Program-made: the position numbers and the translations under genes
Shown: positions 12,601 through 22,213 of the stretch, piece after piece
How positions within the stretch are numbered: position 1 is the first letter of the stretch
Layout: each line of letters opens with the position of its first letter
From: Trigonopsis variabilis
Taxonomy: Eukaryota; Ascomycota; Trigonopsidomycetes; Trigonopsidales; Trigonopsidaceae
Length of the DNA stretch: 64,000 nt
Direction: 5' to 3'
NCBI GenBank assembly: GCA_003707065.3
Contig: PPXM03000005.1
Span: 248,001 to 312,000 of the forward strand
Notes under the pieces: generated by a model
The model's input: only the letters and a program-made list of their open reading frames with translations
The model's database searches: none
Told to the model about the DNA's origin: nothing

Positions 12601-13456
12601 TTGTCCAGCGACGCAAAGATGCCGTCAAACTTGTCTTTCTCGGCCGGCGCAATCGCCCACTCGGCGGCGGACTGGACAGGGTTGTATCGCGATACCGGCG
12701 GAGGCGGCCCCCGTTTCGACGGCGCTCTGGCCAGCGGCTTTTCGGCCGCCTCGTAGAGAATAGGCGGAATCGCCGAGGGAAGGACCTTGAGCGAGTTGTT
12801 CACGAGCGAGTGGATGAGGTGCATGGCGATGATGAATTCGGCTCGGTTGAGAAACCCGTTCTGGCTGACGTCGACGAGGCTCCACACCTTGCCCAGCGTC
12901 TCGTTGGACAGATGGGCCTTGGTGAAGATGGCGCGCGCCTGCTCGCCCGAAATGATGCCGTTGCTGGCTGTGCGCTCAAACAGCTGGACGAACCGGTCGC
13001 GGTCAGCAGCAGACAGCGCAGGCACTCGGCTCTGGCTCAGCGGAGCCGGCACGCTCGGTCCTGCCACCTTGATGCCCTCGAACTTGGGCAGGGGCCCGCG
13101 GACGGCGACGAGCTCGGCCGAGGGCAGCCGGCCGTGCTGGACCTGGCCAATCAGTCTCAGCGCAATGCAGAAGCCCTGCTGGGTGAGAAAGCCGTTGTTA
13201 TCCTCGTCGGCAATCTGCCAGATCTCGCCCAGCATCTTGGGCGACAGATTCGAGCGCTGGAGGAACGCCCGAGCGGCCTCGCCGGTGATCACCCCCACGT
13301 TCTCGGAGTCGGCGACCTTGAAGTACTGGCCATAGACTCGCTTTTCCTCTGACGAGAGGTTCAATTGAACAGCTGGCGTTAGTGGCGGAAAGCTTAGAGG
13401 GTAGTGGCGCTGGCACGTCTCAGCCGGTGTAGTAGCGTACCTGAATTGCCACCCAT
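9678..13456 (-). CDS. EDE1: Ede1-like EH-domain endocytic scaffold
   Basis: Ede1/Eps15 proteins organise early clathrin-mediated endocytosis at the plasma membrane. Exons 13456-13441 (16 nt) and 13372-9678 join across a 68-nt intron to give MGGNSAVQLNLSSEEK; 1236 residues. Three EH domains lie at about 15-95, 130-215 and 240-330, with loops DEDNNGFLTQQGF, DVSQNGFLNRAEF and DIHKNGIFSRDGF. Next come a Pro/Ser-rich linker, a coiled coil (about 530-690), a long disordered acidic Ser-rich region with NPF-like and SQAS repeats, and a C-terminal UBA domain (LIGMGFTREAAEAALEKNNY). The architecture matches yeast Ede1 (1381 residues). The CGACGCTTG repeat near 10690-10740 is coding. Confidence 0.94.
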
Positions 13457-14031
13457 CTAATATCGCAACCTAATGGAGGCAGCAGGATAAGCAGGATATG
13501 ATGCACTTGGTCTCGAGAGATGGGTGGTAAGAGTAGGCGTGGTATCCGGTCGCTGCCATGACAACGTACGCCGGTAATCTACAGATAAACACGATACGGA
13601 TGACGTGGTGAGCAGCGAAGCGAGCTGAGCGAGCGAAGCGAGTGAAAGGAGCGACTGAAAGGAGCGAACTTGAAGCTGAATGGGGAGACTGTTATCGACC
13701 GGCTAAATTGCTATCATGTTACCACTTATCTGCCGACGCTGCTTGGGGGTAATGGCACAGAAGGGTCTTCTCTAACTCATTTCTGGCAGATATGAGAACA
13801 ATATATCGAGGTGGAGTCAGCGTACGAGCGTGGGATAGTACGCCTGCTTGTTGGTGTTACGCTCTACGTGTCATCAGTGGTGTTGCATTATATGAGCACA
13901 CTAGCACTAGCGCAATAGCACTAGCACAGTTGTGGGTCAGCTCCTCTAGCATCTATATCGCTGCCATTGATAACACATTTATCATCTTTCAACGAGCGTC
14001 TCTGTATCCCACGCTCGCACGCTCGCTCTGT
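13457..14031. other. Intergenic region, no gene recognised
   Basis: It lies upstream of EDE1 and beyond the HAK stop. It contains a GCGAGC-type simple stretch (about 13610-13670). A plus-strand frame from 13792 runs into the 3' end of HAK. An intron-like signal (donor near 13749, CTAAC then CAG near 13785) could extend that frame, but the product resembles nothing I know. Confidence 0.4.
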
Positions 14032-16335
14032 CTATACATAAATCCTCTCGTCTATATTGTAGGTCACTGTATCCTCTGAGCTGATTTGAATGTAATGATC
14101 AATACTGGACAGCCAGCCATCTATGGTGGACAGAAACTGATCGATCACAGCCGATCGCAGCGCGTTTCTGACCATATTTCGCCACGATCTCTCAGCACTC
14201 TCCGCCCTGGCCGCTGAGCGACTGTAGAACAAGGTCACGGTGCCATTGGCGATCTGGCCAACTTTCAAGAGAACGTGGTGGATACAGTCGTCGTCCAGGA
14301 CGGCTTCTTGCAAGAATCCGCGGCGAATCGAGCAGCGGTAGAGACAGTCGATGCCTGGGACTGGCTGAATACAGACTTGCTCCTCGACAGGGACATACGG
14401 AAGGCAAGTAGACCGAATTCCCACGAAAACCACGCGCTCGTGCATCGAATGGAACGTCTGGAGGAACCGGCCAAAGACTCGAGGGGCCGTGTTGGGCTTG
14501 TTGAGGACAGTGTCGGCACTGGTAAAGAATATACCCGTTCCAGGCACGCGATTAACAACCGAGCCATCACCCAGACGCAGAGCAACAGAGGATTCATCGC
14601 TTGGTTCCTTGGAGCCAGGTTCGCCTTGAGGATTGTTTAGCCCAGGCACTTCCAGGCCCAGGTCGAACTCGCTTAGGCCCGGCGGCCTGCGTTGGAACAG
14701 CTGGGCCAGTCGGCAGCGGTGGCTACACTCATAGTCCACCTTGAGGGAGCGGTACCATCTCCAGAGGACAAAGAATCCGAGAAAAAGGGCACCAAACACA
14801 AGAGGAAACCACGCGCCGTGCGGGATCTTGCGGCACCCAGCGATAATGAAGCACCATTCGAGCGAGCCAAAGGCGACCCAGAATACCAGGCAAACGGACC
14901 ATCTGTATCCTCGAACGGAGAGAACGAGCGCAGTAAAGGTTGTCGTAACAAACAAGTCAATCGAGATCCCAAGACCATACGCAGCCGTGACTCGAGCACT
15001 GGTCTGAAACCCAGCCACGGCCAAAACGACAGCGACCATCAAAACGCGGTTCACCACGGGAATGTAGGTCTTGCCGATGACCTTTTCCGACTTGTGCTGG
15101 ATCTTGAGCGGCGGAAAACAGTCCAGCGCAATCAACTGCGCCAAGATGCTCGACACTCCCAGGATCAGGGCCTGCGACGCAATGATCGTGGCCAGCGTGG
15201 CCAACACAAACATAAACCAGTACTGGCCCGAGTCTGAGCCGCCGGGAATCGAAGAATAGTAGATGGTGCCGTACAGTTGCGGATGGCCAGCCAGCACCGC
15301 GCACTGACCAAAATAGGTCAGCATCAGACACGGGTAGACGTAGAGTCCCAGGGTGAACGAAATAGGCCCAGCCGAAAAATGGCCCAGATCACTAAACATG
15401 GCTTCACACCCAGTCACAGACAGCATAACCCCAGCCAGGACCCACACGCCACGGGCATGCAAGAACCTGACCGCGAAATGCGGGCTGACGGCCGCAAATA
15501 TCCCTGGCTCTTGGCATACATTGTATACGCCAATCACGCAGTTGGCCAGCAGCCAGACAAAGACGACTGGCGAAAACAGAAGCGACACCGCGCCCGAGCC
15601 AAACGGCTGGAGGGCAAACAGAACGACAAGGATAGCAATGCTGATGCCCATCACGGCGTCGTTTGACAGCGACGGAATCGGGATTTGCAGACCTTCCACC
15701 GCCGACAGGACAGACGTGGTGGGAGTCAGCAGTCCGTCCGACAGAATCATCGAAGCACCCAGAAAACACCATAGCAGCAGGAACCACTTGCCAGCACCCA
15801 ACGCGCGGTCTGGGTACTTTGGCTGCCGGCTCAGCGTGGACTCTCTGGTGTCGGGGCGTCTCAGGAGAACGTCGTCGTCCTCGATCGCCGAGCCTGGGAG
15901 CCGGATCCCTTTGGGCCCCATATGAAAGCACCGGGCCAGCTGAGCATAGAGAGCCACGATCCCTCCCTGCCCAGCGTTGCCGCCGACCCTCAGCACAATC
16001 AGACAGTACTTGAAGATCACGACGACGGTAAAGGCCCAGAAAATACACGACATGGCCCCGTACGTCTCTTCGCGGCTCGGCTCATGGTCGAAAATACTTG
16101 AATTAGGCCACCCTGAGCGTGCTCACCTCGTCACCACGTAGAGAGGACTGGTGCCGATGTCTCCATAGACAGCGCCCAGAGCCTGGAATCCGAGGAGAAA
16201 GAGCTGCCCGTTGGAATGCTAATAATCAGCTGCCGTCGCCACAGCGCCTACTTTGGTATGCACGTTATCATATCTCGATAATTCACACTCTCTTGCTTCC
16301 ACGTCCGCAGACCTCTTTCTCTTGAGAAAGTCCAT
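14032..16335 (-). CDS. HAK/KUP-type potassium transporter
   Basis: A high-affinity K+ uptake transporter of the plasma membrane. Exons are 16335-16252, 16218-16127 and 16096-14032, with introns of 33 and 30 nt; 746 residues. The family signature GFQALGAVYGDIGTSPLYV lies at residues 38-56. It is followed by GGNAGQGGIVALYA, then about ten further hydrophobic segments with GLLTPTTSVLSAVEGL, GCEAMFSDLGHFS and YFGQCAVL. A soluble C-terminal half of about 250 residues follows. The exon 2-3 junction (SIFDHEPSREETYGAMSC) agrees with the family. The 5' exon encodes a short basic cytosolic N-terminus. Confidence 0.94.
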
Positions 16336-16440
16336 TGTTTCGACTAGATCGCTTCTATCCACCTAATTTATCAACCACGCTAATTTATACAATTTCGTTT
16401 CCCCTCTTGGTCTCCTCCTGCTAAGATTTGTGCACATGAT

Positions 16441-16947
16441 CTAGGGCTTCCAGACGGGACTTTCGATCGCAAAGTGAGGGATTTCTTTGGGGCTCAGCAG
16501 CGCCACGATGCCGTTAATCTCCTCGATACGCTCGTTTACTAAACTCTGTTGCGAGTCATTAATGCTATTGGTCGACCTGCTGTCCAGCCATAGAGACAGG
16601 ATGCGTATGATGTGTGACTACGCCGATCATTCTGGTAGCACAGGCCTTGAGCCTGCCCAGTGTAGGAGTATAGGGTAGACTCACTACACTCGGTTGATAC
16701 GTATAGCTGACAGCGGACTCACTACACTTGGTTGATATGCTGAGCGGACTCACTACACGGTTGATCCGTATCACTGACGAGCGCTGTGCTCTCAACACTG
16801 TCAGCTTTCCCAAAGTAGAATAGTATACAAAACACCTTCCCCAACTAGCTGGCCGCCCTGAATCGCGCCCTGAATCGAAGCAAGCCAATTTCTATCCTCG
16901 ATTGATGTGGCTGTCTAGCACAAACTCTGCTTGGACTGCACCACCAT
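16441..16947 (-). CDS. Hidden four-exon gene, 94-residue protein of unknown function
   Basis: Proposed exons: 16947-16945 (ATG only), 16914-16836, 16804-16779 and 16617-16441; introns 30, 31 and 161 nt. All junctions are in phase and the spliced length is exactly 95 codons including TAG. The predicted protein begins MTATSIEDRNWLASIQGAI and ends KEIPHFAIESPVWKP, with an amphipathic helical stretch (SQQSLVNERIEEINGIVALL) between. No signal peptide or membrane segment is seen, and I do not recognise the family. Two introns have the size typical here, and the ATG|GT start mimics UFD1. The third intron contains the minisatellite at 16678-16770. The first donor (GTGGTG) and third donor (GTCAGT) are not the usual form, so the model needs transcript support. 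It lies between SWC2 and HAK, on the same strand as both. Confidence 0.42.
16678..16770. repeat. Minisatellite inside a predicted intron
   Basis: Three imperfect copies of GACTCACTACAC followed by YGGTTGATAYG, about 31-38 bp apart. If the 94-residue gene model is right, the array lies within its third intron and explains that intron's unusual length. Confidence 0.85.
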
Positions 16948-17004
16948 TGCACATGATAACCTGCCAATCTCAGTCTTCATCGGCCGACACTCAAATATTC
17001 CATG

Positions 17005-18240
17005 TCACGGCCGCTCAAACACACCCAAGCCGTAGTTCCAGGTGGGTTTCTGCGAATGCAACAAGTCTCTGATCATGGAAAAGGCCCGTTTATCTGAATA
17101 ATGCACGCCTGTCCGGGGATCAAAGTAGCGCGCCGGGCGCCCTGTGATGACGCACGAGTGGAGATGAGGCACATCGCCGTTTTCAATCACCGCCTCGGGC
17201 TCTCCAAACAGAATGCGAGCCAGGTTGCCTTTGCCCAAGTTCTCGAATCCACAGACGCTGACGAACGACTGCTCGACAAAAGTCTTTAGGTCTTCTGTCT
17301 CCTCGCGTGACTCTGTAGGCTCTTGAGCGGTGGGGGACTCGCCATTGGCAGTGCTGGATTGCACATCACCCTGCGCTTCGCTGGGGTTTGTAGTGTCCTT
17401 GGTATCGGGGAAAGTGGCACCTGGGGCAGAGTCAGTCTCGACCTTGATGGGGACAAGCTGGGGCGGTTTAGGGACAAGCACGCTGCGAAAGCGGATAAAC
17501 CGGTCCAGCGCCGGGCGCTTGTTGAGCATCTGGGCCCGTTGCCGTTTCTTGCGGTCGACTTCTTGCTGGAAAAACTCCTCGAGCGACTTGAGGTTGATTC
17601 GCTCGGTCTCCTGCGCCTCCAGCAGCCGCTCCTCCTGCGTCATCTTCCTCTCCTTTTTCTTGACAACAACCGGCCGGTACTTTCTGGCCTCTTCGGTTTG
17701 CCTTAGTCGTTCTTCGACCAGCTCTGCCTGGCGCACGGTGGCACTGCGACTGCTCTGGCGCCTGGGCCCCGTGCTGACGAGCTGGATCGCGGGCGCTTTC
17801 TTGTCGATCGCAGGTTTGGGCTTGGGCGCAGAGGGCTTGGGACGGTCCAAGAAGGCGGTCTGTTTCCGCCGCTGTTTGCGCTTGGCCTCCCGTTCCTGCC
17901 GCTGCAGCTCGCGCTCGCCGGCCTCGTCGTCTGATTCCTGGCCCTCGTCGTCCGAGCTCGACGACATCATCTCTGAATTCTCGGATTCATCTTCGTCCTC
18001 CCTTATCCGGACGCGCTTGGCTGGTTTCGGCTCGTGGTCGGATTCCGACTCGAGGTATCTCAGAAACTCGTCGTCGGCCTCGTCGTCGTACTCGACGTCG
18101 TCCTCGTCTTCCTTGAAGATCTCGAGCTCGTCGTCGAGCGGGGCCTGCGAGTTGATGAGGATGTCGAGCTTGTTTCCTGCGCGCGACCGCCGCGATCGAG
18201 ACGTGGCCAAAAACTCGATTTCCGAGTCTGACTCGCTCAT
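17005..18240 (-). CDS. SWC2: Swc2/YL1 (Vps72), SWR1 complex subunit
   Basis: A histone chaperone subunit of the SWR1 remodeller that binds H2A.Z-H2B and guides its deposition in the nucleus. A single exon of 411 residues. The start at 18240 (MSESDSEIEFLATSRSRRSR) fits YL1; an upstream in-frame ATG would add a low-complexity leader translated from a minisatellite and is rejected. The N-terminal third is strongly acidic (DEDDVEYDDEADDEFL, the H2A.Z-binding type). A basic coiled region (RERELQRQEREAKRKQRRKQ-like) follows, with RRQSSRSATVRQAELVEERL. The C-terminal YL1_C domain ends CVITGRPARYFDPRTGVHYS through WNYGLGVFERP. Confidence 0.92.
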   Translation of the reverse strand: MSESDSEIEFLATSRSRRSRAGNKLDILINSQAPLDDELEIFKEDEDDVEYDDEADDEFLRYLESESDHEPKPAKRVRIREDEDESENSEMMSSSSDDEGQESDDEAGERELQRQEREAKRKQRRKQTAFLDRPKPSAPKPKPAIDKKAPAIQLVSTGPRRQSSRSATVRQAELVEERLRQTEEARKYRPVVVKKKERKMTQEERLLEAQETERINLKSLEEFFQQEVDRKKRQRAQMLNKRPALDRFIRFRSVLVPKPPQLVPIKVETDSAPGATFPDTKDTTNPSEAQGDVQSSTANGESPTAQEPTESREETEDLKTFVEQSFVSVCGFENLGKGNLARILFGEPEAVIENGDVPHLHSCVITGRPARYFDPRTGVHYSDKRAFSMIRDLLHSQKPTWNYGLGVFERP

Positions 18241-18244
18241 GGTG

Positions 18245-18362
18245 GGGGCAATAGTAGGGTGAGAGTGGGAGGGCAATAGCAGGGTGAGAGTGGGAGGGCA
18301 ATAGCAGTGAGAGTGGGAGGGCAATAACAGTGAGAGGTGGGAGAGCAATGGCAGTGAGAGGT
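18245..18362. repeat. Minisatellite upstream of SWC2
   Basis: About five imperfect 22-24 bp units of GGTGAGAGTGGGAGGGCAAT followed by AGCA. It starts four bases upstream of the SWC2 ATG, so it probably lies in the 5' leader. Confidence 0.9.
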
Positions 18363-19289
18363 GCTGGGATCACTACTGAGGCGACGAGTCTCCACTGTCT
18401 ACGCAACGACGAGATGTAATTCAATAAGATCCAGTTTGGATTACGTAGCCTGTGATTATGTTTAGCACTGCTCTCGGTTGTATGTGTCGTTTGTTTGTAT
18501 ATGTAGGCAAGAATTATTCTACGTCTCTCGACAAAGTGCTCTGATCTCGACTATCGCGACTATCTCGACTATCGCAGTGTCCAACGGTCCACTGTGTAGA
18601 GCAGCCACCAGACGATACGCAGGATAAAAAGGCTTGTGTGGACAGGTTCAGCTCAGGTACTGATTGCGTCGTTCTAGTGGCTGACTAGCTGTATGGCTGG
18701 GATTAGGCTATCGCGAAGGCAGCAGAGTAATATCTCTACACTTGGAAACAGCAGATAAAACCAGAAAATACAGCTAGAAGGCTACATTGTACAATAACAA
18801 CATCTCGACCATCTCTTGGACTGCACACCAATCTATCAGCTAGCCTGTTGGTCGCGTGCGTGGTTCATCTTGTACATAATATGGATCCAGTCATCTTACA
18901 GCCATCATACAGCCATCTTACAGTCATCTTACAGCATCATACTCGCACCCTCTCGCGCCTCTTCGAGTATGACGATCATAGACCTCTCATGTCTCACCGT
19001 CATAGCCAATGTGCTAATCATAGCACAGACAGGCCTCTCCCCAGAGTCCAATCGCAGTAAATACAACATACATGCCTATAACCGCACACCCATAACCACA
19101 AACCAACCACCTCCTTCACTAAATCACTCCATCTAAATCACCCCATGTCATTATGTCAGGTGACGTAAGGACCCGTCGTTTATCGAGCGTTCCAAGTCGA
19201 ACGGGGTCAATGGCGATAGACCGTGCTATTTAGACCAGCCCAGTCGATCCAGCTCTGCAGGCGCATCATCATAACCGTCGAGGCGCTCG
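18363..19289. other. Intergenic region, no gene recognised
   Basis: This is the divergent gap between SWC2 and the PUF gene and is less GC-rich than its surroundings. It holds four copies of CATCTTACAGC-like repeats (about 18892-18940) and a pyrimidine-rich stretch. A 106-codon plus frame at 18816 has no recognisable features. Confidence 0.4.
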
Positions 19290-19541
19290 ATGCTCGGTCT
19301 GAGACATCGCCCTCGTTGGGTCGTCACCGCGGTTGCGACCTCTCCTTTCCTTTCTAGCCGCCCGTCTGTCATTGAGCTGAACGCCTCATTGTTTAAGGTA
19401 AGAGATCACGATCCTCGTGCGAGAACGCGCGCCAGGGCCTTTATTTCTCGCCGTTCATTGGTGGAGTGCTATAAGGTGTCGCGGTGGAGTGCTATATCTG
19501 GTGTCGTGGCTGGTGCCAGAGGTGTGTGGTGCTAACCTCAG

Positions 19542-21890
19542 ATGGATCTTCCTTTCAGTACGAACGATCTACGACGCTCGAGGGCAGGCACAATGCCGTC
19601 GCGGACACCCCCCAGGCTGTTTCCTGATCCCGACCGCCATTCCTTTCTCTTGACCTCGTCGCTGCTCGATTCCAAGTCGCCTCGGCGAGGATCCGTCACC
19701 GACTTTGCAAAGCCCGCCAACAGCCTTGTTCCAGAGACGCTCGACCTGTCTGGGTCCCACGAGCCCTTCCGCCAGCTGTGGGACGACACGGGCGCAAAAG
19801 CACCCGACCACTCGCCCAGCCGCCTGCGCTCGCTCTCGTCGGCGTCCAACGCCGACGCGTTTGCGCCTGCCGTCCAGAAACCGTCGTCGCGGCCCCGCGC
19901 ACGCACGGTCGTGGGCCCCGTGGACATGGGCCTGGGCCCGTTTGGCCACCGCTCGCTGCTCGAGGAGAAAGTGGGCGACTTTGAGGCCCCCAGCGAGGAC
20001 GACGCTGCCCAGCGCAAAAACCCGTTACTGAACCCCTCTCCAACGCTCCCGGTCCTGGCCACCAAATCGACCCAGCCCGTCCTGCCGTCTTCCTCCGTTC
20101 TCTCCGCCCCTACCCAGATCCTGCCGTCAAACACCTTGTCGTCCCTCCCCCCTGTTCAGCCTGGGTCCCTCGCCACGACCCCAGCGCACACGCTGGCGGC
20201 GAGCTTTGACAACCTGCGCCTGGACGACCTGAGCGAGCGCACGACGCGGTCGCTGTGGGTGGGCAACGTGCCGTCGCCCACGAGCAACGAGATCCTGGCC
20301 GCCATCTTTGCTCCCTACGGGCGCATCGAGTCGATCCGCATTCTCAGCCACAAAAACTGCGCCTTTATAAACTACGAGTCGGTCGAGAGCGCGGTGCAGG
20401 CGCGGCTGTGCATCAACGGCTGCGAGCTCTTCCCTGGCTGCGGGCCGCTGCGCATCGGGTTCGCCAAGGTCCAGGGCCCCGAGAGCATGGGCTTTGAGTA
20501 CCGGCACACCACTACGTACCACGACGACGACGACACGCACCCCTCCGGGTTCCTGCGCCTGGCGTCGTCCATCCCCGACCTGGCGGAGCTGCGCCCGGAG
20601 CTGGTGGGCCTGATGCGGGCGTTTGGCGCGGGCGACGACGAGATTGCGTCTGCACAGGCACTTATAGACCGCGCGGTCGCCTACGACGGCTTTGCCCCGG
20701 CGCTGCCGCCGCTGGCGGGCCCCAGCGTGAACCGGCCGTTTGACGCTCCCCGTCTGCGCGACATCCGCCGCGACATCGACAGCGGCATCTTGCGGGGCCC
20801 CGATCTCGAGGCCGTCGCGCTGAAAATGGAGCCCTGCATTGCCGAGCTGGCGAGCGACTACCTGGGCAACACGATCGTGCAGAAGCTGTTTGACCTGTGC
20901 TCGGAAGACGTCAAGAGCGCGCTGCTCAAGCCCATTGCGCCCCACCTGGCTGCGATTGGCGCCCACAAGAACGGCACGTGGGCCGCGCAGCGGATCATCG
21001 ACGTGGCTGGCACAAGCGAGCAAAAGGACCTCATTGCAGACAGCCTGTACCCGTACGTGCCGCTGCTGTTTTGCGACCAGTTTGGCAACTACGTCGTCCA
21101 GTGCTGTCTGCGCTTTGGCGCCGGCCACAGCGACTTTATCTTCCAGACCGTCCTGGCCAGGTTCCGCGACCTGGCGCACGACCGCTTTGCTGCGCGCGCG
21201 ATGCGGGCGTGCCTCGAAAGCAGCGCCACGCCGCCACCAGCGCGCCGCCTGCTGGCGGCGCTGATCGCCGTCTACGCGGTGCCGCTGTCGACCAACCCCA
21301 ACGGCGCGCTGCTGCTGACGTGGCTGCTGGACACGTGCACGTACCCGGGTCGCCTGAGCGCGCTTGCGCGCATAATCGCCCCGCACGTGTTTACGCTGTG
21401 CACGCACAAGCTGGCGGCGGTGACGCTGCTCAAGATTGTCAATGCGCGCCTCGACCCAGGCGTGCGGGCGGCGCTGCTCGACCCGCTGTTTGACGGCGAC
21501 GGGACGGTGCTGGAGGACGTGCTGGTCGAGAACCAGCACGGGGCCAACGTTGTATACAAGATTCTGACGGCGCCCGTGCTGGAGCCCGAGCTGCGGCACA
21601 AGTGCGTGGCGGCCGCCAAGGCGGCCCTGATCAAGATCAACGCCCAGCCCGTCCAGGGCTTCAAGCGGCTGATGGAGGAGGTGGGCCTGCTGACGCGGAC
21701 GTCGCCGGCGCAGGACCACCGCAAGGTGCGCTACGAGGACGTGGGCGGCTACTATCCATACCAGCCGTGGCCGTACATGGCCGTCGACGCCTATCGGTCC
21801 GAGATGGGCGTGCAGTTTGGATATGGCCAGGTGCGGCCGATGGTGCGCGGGCCGCCGAGCCCCGGGTATTATTACATTCCTACGCGGTAG
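19542..21890 (+). CDS. RRM + PUF RNA-binding protein, Jsn1/Puf2 type
   Basis: A post-transcriptional regulator that binds mRNA 3' UTRs; the combination of one RRM with Pumilio repeats is typical of yeast Jsn1/Puf1 and Puf2. From the ATG at 19542 it has 782 residues. The N-terminus is Ser/Pro-rich; the RRM is at about 235-310 (RSLWVGNVPS and CAFINYESVESA). Pumilio repeats run from about 410 to 710 (SDYLGNTIVQKLFDLCS, HKNGTWAAQRIIDVA, DQFGNYVVQCCLRFG, NQHGANVVYKIL). The ATG directly follows CTAACCTCAG, an acceptor-like sequence, and an in-phase 36-codon frame at 19290-19397 ends at GTAAGA. So there is either a 5' UTR intron of 144 nt or a protein beginning at 19290. Confidence 0.9.
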   Translation: MDLPFSTNDLRRSRAGTMPSRTPPRLFPDPDRHSFLLTSSLLDSKSPRRGSVTDFAKPANSLVPETLDLSGSHEPFRQLWDDTGAKAPDHSPSRLRSLSSASNADAFAPAVQKPSSRPRARTVVGPVDMGLGPFGHRSLLEEKVGDFEAPSEDDAAQRKNPLLNPSPTLPVLATKSTQPVLPSSSVLSAPTQILPSNTLSSLPPVQPGSLATTPAHTLAASFDNLRLDDLSERTTRSLWVGNVPSPTSNEILAAIFAPYGRIESIRILSHKNCAFINYESVESAVQARLCINGCELFPGCGPLRIGFAKVQGPESMGFEYRHTTTYHDDDDTHPSGFLRLASSIPDLAELRPELVGLMRAFGAGDDEIASAQALIDRAVAYDGFAPALPPLAGPSVNRPFDAPRLRDIRRDIDSGILRGPDLEAVALKMEPCIAELASDYLGNTIVQKLFDLCSEDVKSALLKPIAPHLAAIGAHKNGTWAAQRIIDVAGTSEQKDLIADSLYPYVPLLFCDQFGNYVVQCCLRFGAGHSDFIFQTVLARFRDLAHDRFAARAMRACLESSATPPPARRLLAALIAVYAVPLSTNPNGALLLTWLLDTCTYPGRLSALARIIAPHVFTLCTHKLAAVTLLKIVNARLDPGVRAALLDPLFDGDGTVLEDVLVENQHGANVVYKILTAPVLEPELRHKCVAAAKAALIKINAQPVQGFKRLMEEVGLLTRTSPAQDHRKVRYEDVGGYYPYQPWPYMAVDAYRSEMGVQFGYGQVRPMVRGPPSPGYYYIPTR

Positions 21891-22213
21891 AGATGGGGGA
21901 AAATAGCATAGCTGGCATGGGTACAGGGTGTTGGTTTAGAACATGTAAAAGTTGATATACGGTAGCGCTGCGTAGGGACGAATGGTTACAGAGTGAGCGT
22001 CTGAGCGTCTGACGCAGTCTGACGCTCAACGCTCTGCACTGTGCAGGAGTGCAATGGCTCTATAACACGTACCAAGCTGCTCTCACTGTTACGTGTGTTA
22101 CATGTGCCATCGTAACGTCAGTCCAGTGCTACTCCGCTGTGGTGCTACTCCCACGAAGTGCTACCGCTGTGGTGCTACCGCTGTGGGCTACTCTGCCGTG
22201 ACGAGTCTGCTTC
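21891..22213. other. Short intergenic region with repeats
   Basis: It contains GAGCGTCTGA-type repeats (about 21993-22020) and GTGGTGCTAC-type repeats (about 22138-22195). No gene is seen. Confidence 0.5.

Noticed and set aside
11134-12756. 540-codon plus-strand ORF opposite EDE1
   Set aside because: A Ser-rich antisense frame of a coding region whose EH, coiled-coil and UBA domains are clear on the minus strand.
13660-14079. Possible plus-strand two-exon gene downstream of HAK
   Set aside because: A donor, CTAAC and CAG can be found, but the product has no recognisable features and overlaps the HAK 3' coding end.
17005-18348. Longer SWC2 start at 18348
   Set aside because: The extra 36 residues are translated from a minisatellite (repeated Leu/Pro/Ser/His); MSESDSE at 18240 matches the family.
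20127-21719. 530-codon minus ORF opposite the PUF gene
   Set aside because: An antisense frame rich in Arg, Gln, Val and His; the plus strand has RRM and Pumilio repeats.
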